A stretch of DNA of 64,000 bases. Source: Vitis vinifera. Its lineage: Eukaryota; Streptophyta; Magnoliopsida; Vitales; Vitaceae. The notes under the pieces are model-generated. The model was not told where the DNA came from. It was given only the letters and a program-made list of their open reading frames with translations, and did no database searches. Numbering within the stretch: position 1 is the stretch's first letter; the number at the start of each line of letters is the position of its first letter. Positions 62,336 to 64,000 of this stretch are shown here, piece after piece. The stretch covers positions 8,757,001-8,821,000 of the forward strand of contig NC_081821.1 of assembly GCF_030704535.1 (NCBI RefSeq), written 5' to 3'. Position numbers and translations under genes: made by a program.

Positions 62336-63590
62336 TGTTAGATTCTAATGTTTTCATTGATTGGTTAGTTTATCTTGAAGATTACTTTGAATGGTATGAT
62401 ATGCTAGACATCCAAAGTATTCGCTTCACCAAAATGAAACTTGTTGGTTCTATTAAGAGATATTGCAAAGTGTCCAGTTCAACCTAGAGCATTTAGGTAA
62501 GGAACCAATCACCCTTTGGGCAGAAATGAAACAATAGTTGAAAGAAAAATATCTTCCTACACATCATATGAGGCGGTTGCTAGATCAATGGATTAACTTT
62601 AGGCAATTATCCTCCATTGTGATAGACTACTTGGCTCACTTTGAGGAGCTTAAGTTGAGATGAGATGTGAGAAAGGAATCTTGGGTAATTGTAGCAAAAT
62701 TCATTAATGGGTAAAATCGGAAATTAAAAGAAAGGGAAACCCCCATTCTCCCAAAAGTTTAGAAGAAACTTATCACGAGGCTTGAGAGATTGAGAGATGC
62801 CTTAGAATTCCTAGTTAGAATGTATAACTTCTCAAACCAAGGAGTCTTATGATTATCAAGGTTTATGTCATGATAGAATGGGAAAAAACTTGAGGCCTAT
62901 GAGAGCTATTAAAGTCAGTCAAATAACTTCATGAGGCAATAACAATGAGAGTCAAGGAGTAAGCATCAATTGAGGCAAAGACTCAAGTTCAAGCAATCCT
63001 CAGTCTAGTGGTTTGTTGCCATAGTCATGCTAGGGATCATATAGCATCACGTTGTCCACTTCACAAGGTGAAGATAGCCATCTAGTTTATGAACCCCTAG
63101 ATTAAGTGTTTGATCTCAGCGAGCATGTTGAAGAAGAATGATTGAATGATAACACACCCACACTAGTATCATGTGAAATATTTATCCACTCCAACGGATA
63201 ACAATAAGTGAAAAGATACCTGTATTTCTCACACTTATATTAAATGTGGGATAAAATTTGTAAGCTAATTATTGATAGTGACAACTCTATGAATGTGATT
63301 TTTAAAGCTATTGTTGCTAAGATGAAACTTCAACCCGAACCACATCCTATCCCTATCAAGTAGCTTGGGTAAATAGAACTTCATTCTTTGTGTGTAAAAA
63401 ATATTTATTTCCCATTACCATACAGAATTTGGTGTGATATTCTTCCCATGGATGCTGCTCCTATTCTCTTAGGTCTCCTTGGTTGTATGACCTTGATGTC
63501 ACCCATTATGATAGGGGTTAAAATGTAATGGTAAGTCTATCCTTTTAAAATCTACTAAGCCATTAAAAGGGATAGCAAGCTGCAATTTAA
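62336..63590 (+). mobile_element. Ty3/gypsy relic B: gag to protease
   Basis: The gag block FIDWLVYLEDYFEWYDM and QSIRFTKMKLVG lies at 62350-62450, then REKYLP and FRQLSSIVIDYLAHFEELKLR. A damaged zinc knuckle with HIASRCPLHKV follows at about 63010-63070. The protease reads LIIDSDNSMNVIFKAIVAKM at about 63270-63330 (the active DSG has become DSD), and later DILPMDAAPILLGL..CMTLM, after a frame change, corresponding to DVLPMDVAHILLGRPWLYD. Many stops. Closest in layout to plant chromovirus-like gypsy elements; the clade is not certain. Confidence 0.75.
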
Positions 63591-63639
63591 GGGTATTGAC
63601 CAAATCAATCTATTCAACATATCAAATACTTAACTTCTA

Positions 63640-64000
63640 CTCTAACTCTTAAGAAGCATAACCTTCATATTATAACATGGAAGTAAAAATTCAGGAATCC
63701 CTATTTATGCTCAAAGTAGGATTCCTATTTTCCTTAAAATTAATTTTTTTATAATTAGCTTTTTAATTTAATTCCAATTCTTATCACTATTATTTCAATG
63801 AACAATTAAAATTAGAATAGTATTTCCTTAGGATTAGTATCTTGAATTGTTTATAAATAAGGTCAGTTATAACAATAAGTTTATTATTCTTCTTTTTGGG
63901 AAATATTTTTTAAAAAATAAAAATAAAAATTGCGTCTTTTCACTCTCTTCTTGTTCTCTCACAATTTCTCATCTAATTTCTCCTTCTCTTCTCATCTAAT
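63640..64000 (+). repeat. Possible LTR, cut by the window end
   Basis: AT-rich DNA with a TATAAATA box at 63852-63859, an AATAAG word, then a CT-rich leader with TCTCATCTAATTTCTCC repeated in part. This resembles the U3/R/U5 part of a retrotransposon LTR. No second LTR copy is in the window to confirm it. Confidence 0.3.

Noticed and set aside
1-64000. Search for CRISPR arrays, tRNA or rRNA genes and biosynthetic clusters
   Set aside because: No regular spaced repeats, cloverleaf-like genes or rRNA segments were recognised by eye, and the genes do not form a pathway. A tRNA scan could still find something I missed.

Overview
This is plant nuclear DNA: intron-rich genes with GT-AG splice sites, AT-rich intergenic space, LINE and Ty3/gypsy relics and MITEs. 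The protein set (EDS1, a SPIRAL2/TORTIFOLIA1-type microtubule protein, secreted GDPD, a PPR protein, plant RPA70) indicates a dicot. Gene sizes and repeat style suggest a woody species such as grapevine (Vitis). The species call is inference; I could not search a database.

Layout, left to right: (1) 0.3-0.5 kb, minus strand, the last exon of a Yip1-family membrane protein with no other exon found. (2) 5.0-7.8 kb, a Ty3/gypsy relic ending in a 2.3 kb LTR. (3) 9.5-11.5 kb, an intact three-exon EDS1 immune regulator. (4) 11.5-17.7 kb, gene-free AT-rich DNA with local duplications, an interspersed repeat and a decayed nuclear copy of chloroplast petA. (5) 17.8-23.3 kb, a plant gene of unknown function with a long uORF-containing 5' leader and a Cys-rich C-terminus. 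(6) 25.4-29.8 kb, a twelve-exon RPA70 gene with E2F-type sites upstream. (7) 31.1-36.6 kb, minus strand, an eight-exon secreted glycerophosphodiester phosphodiesterase. (8) 37.2-39.0 kb, a broken PPR gene. (9) 39-50 kb, intergenic with MITEs, tandem duplications and a hairpin. (10) 50.5-53.7 kb, a TORTIFOLIA1-like gene of four coding exons. (11) 56.2-64.0 kb, a transposon graveyard: at least three LINE 3' parts and two gypsy gag/protease relics, one gypsy apparently interrupted by a LINE.

The genes are independent eukaryotic units, not an operon, and do not share a pathway: immunity (EDS1), DNA replication and repair (RPA70), lipid or phosphate metabolism (GDPD), microtubule control (TOR1L). 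I rebuilt all exon joins by hand from splice sites and reading phase; each of the five intact genes joins in frame. I found no CRISPR array, rRNA, tRNA or convincing new biological system. The points most worth a second look are the petA insertion, the E2F sites, the shared C-box palindromes, the leader uORFs, the MITE family and the nested retroelements.
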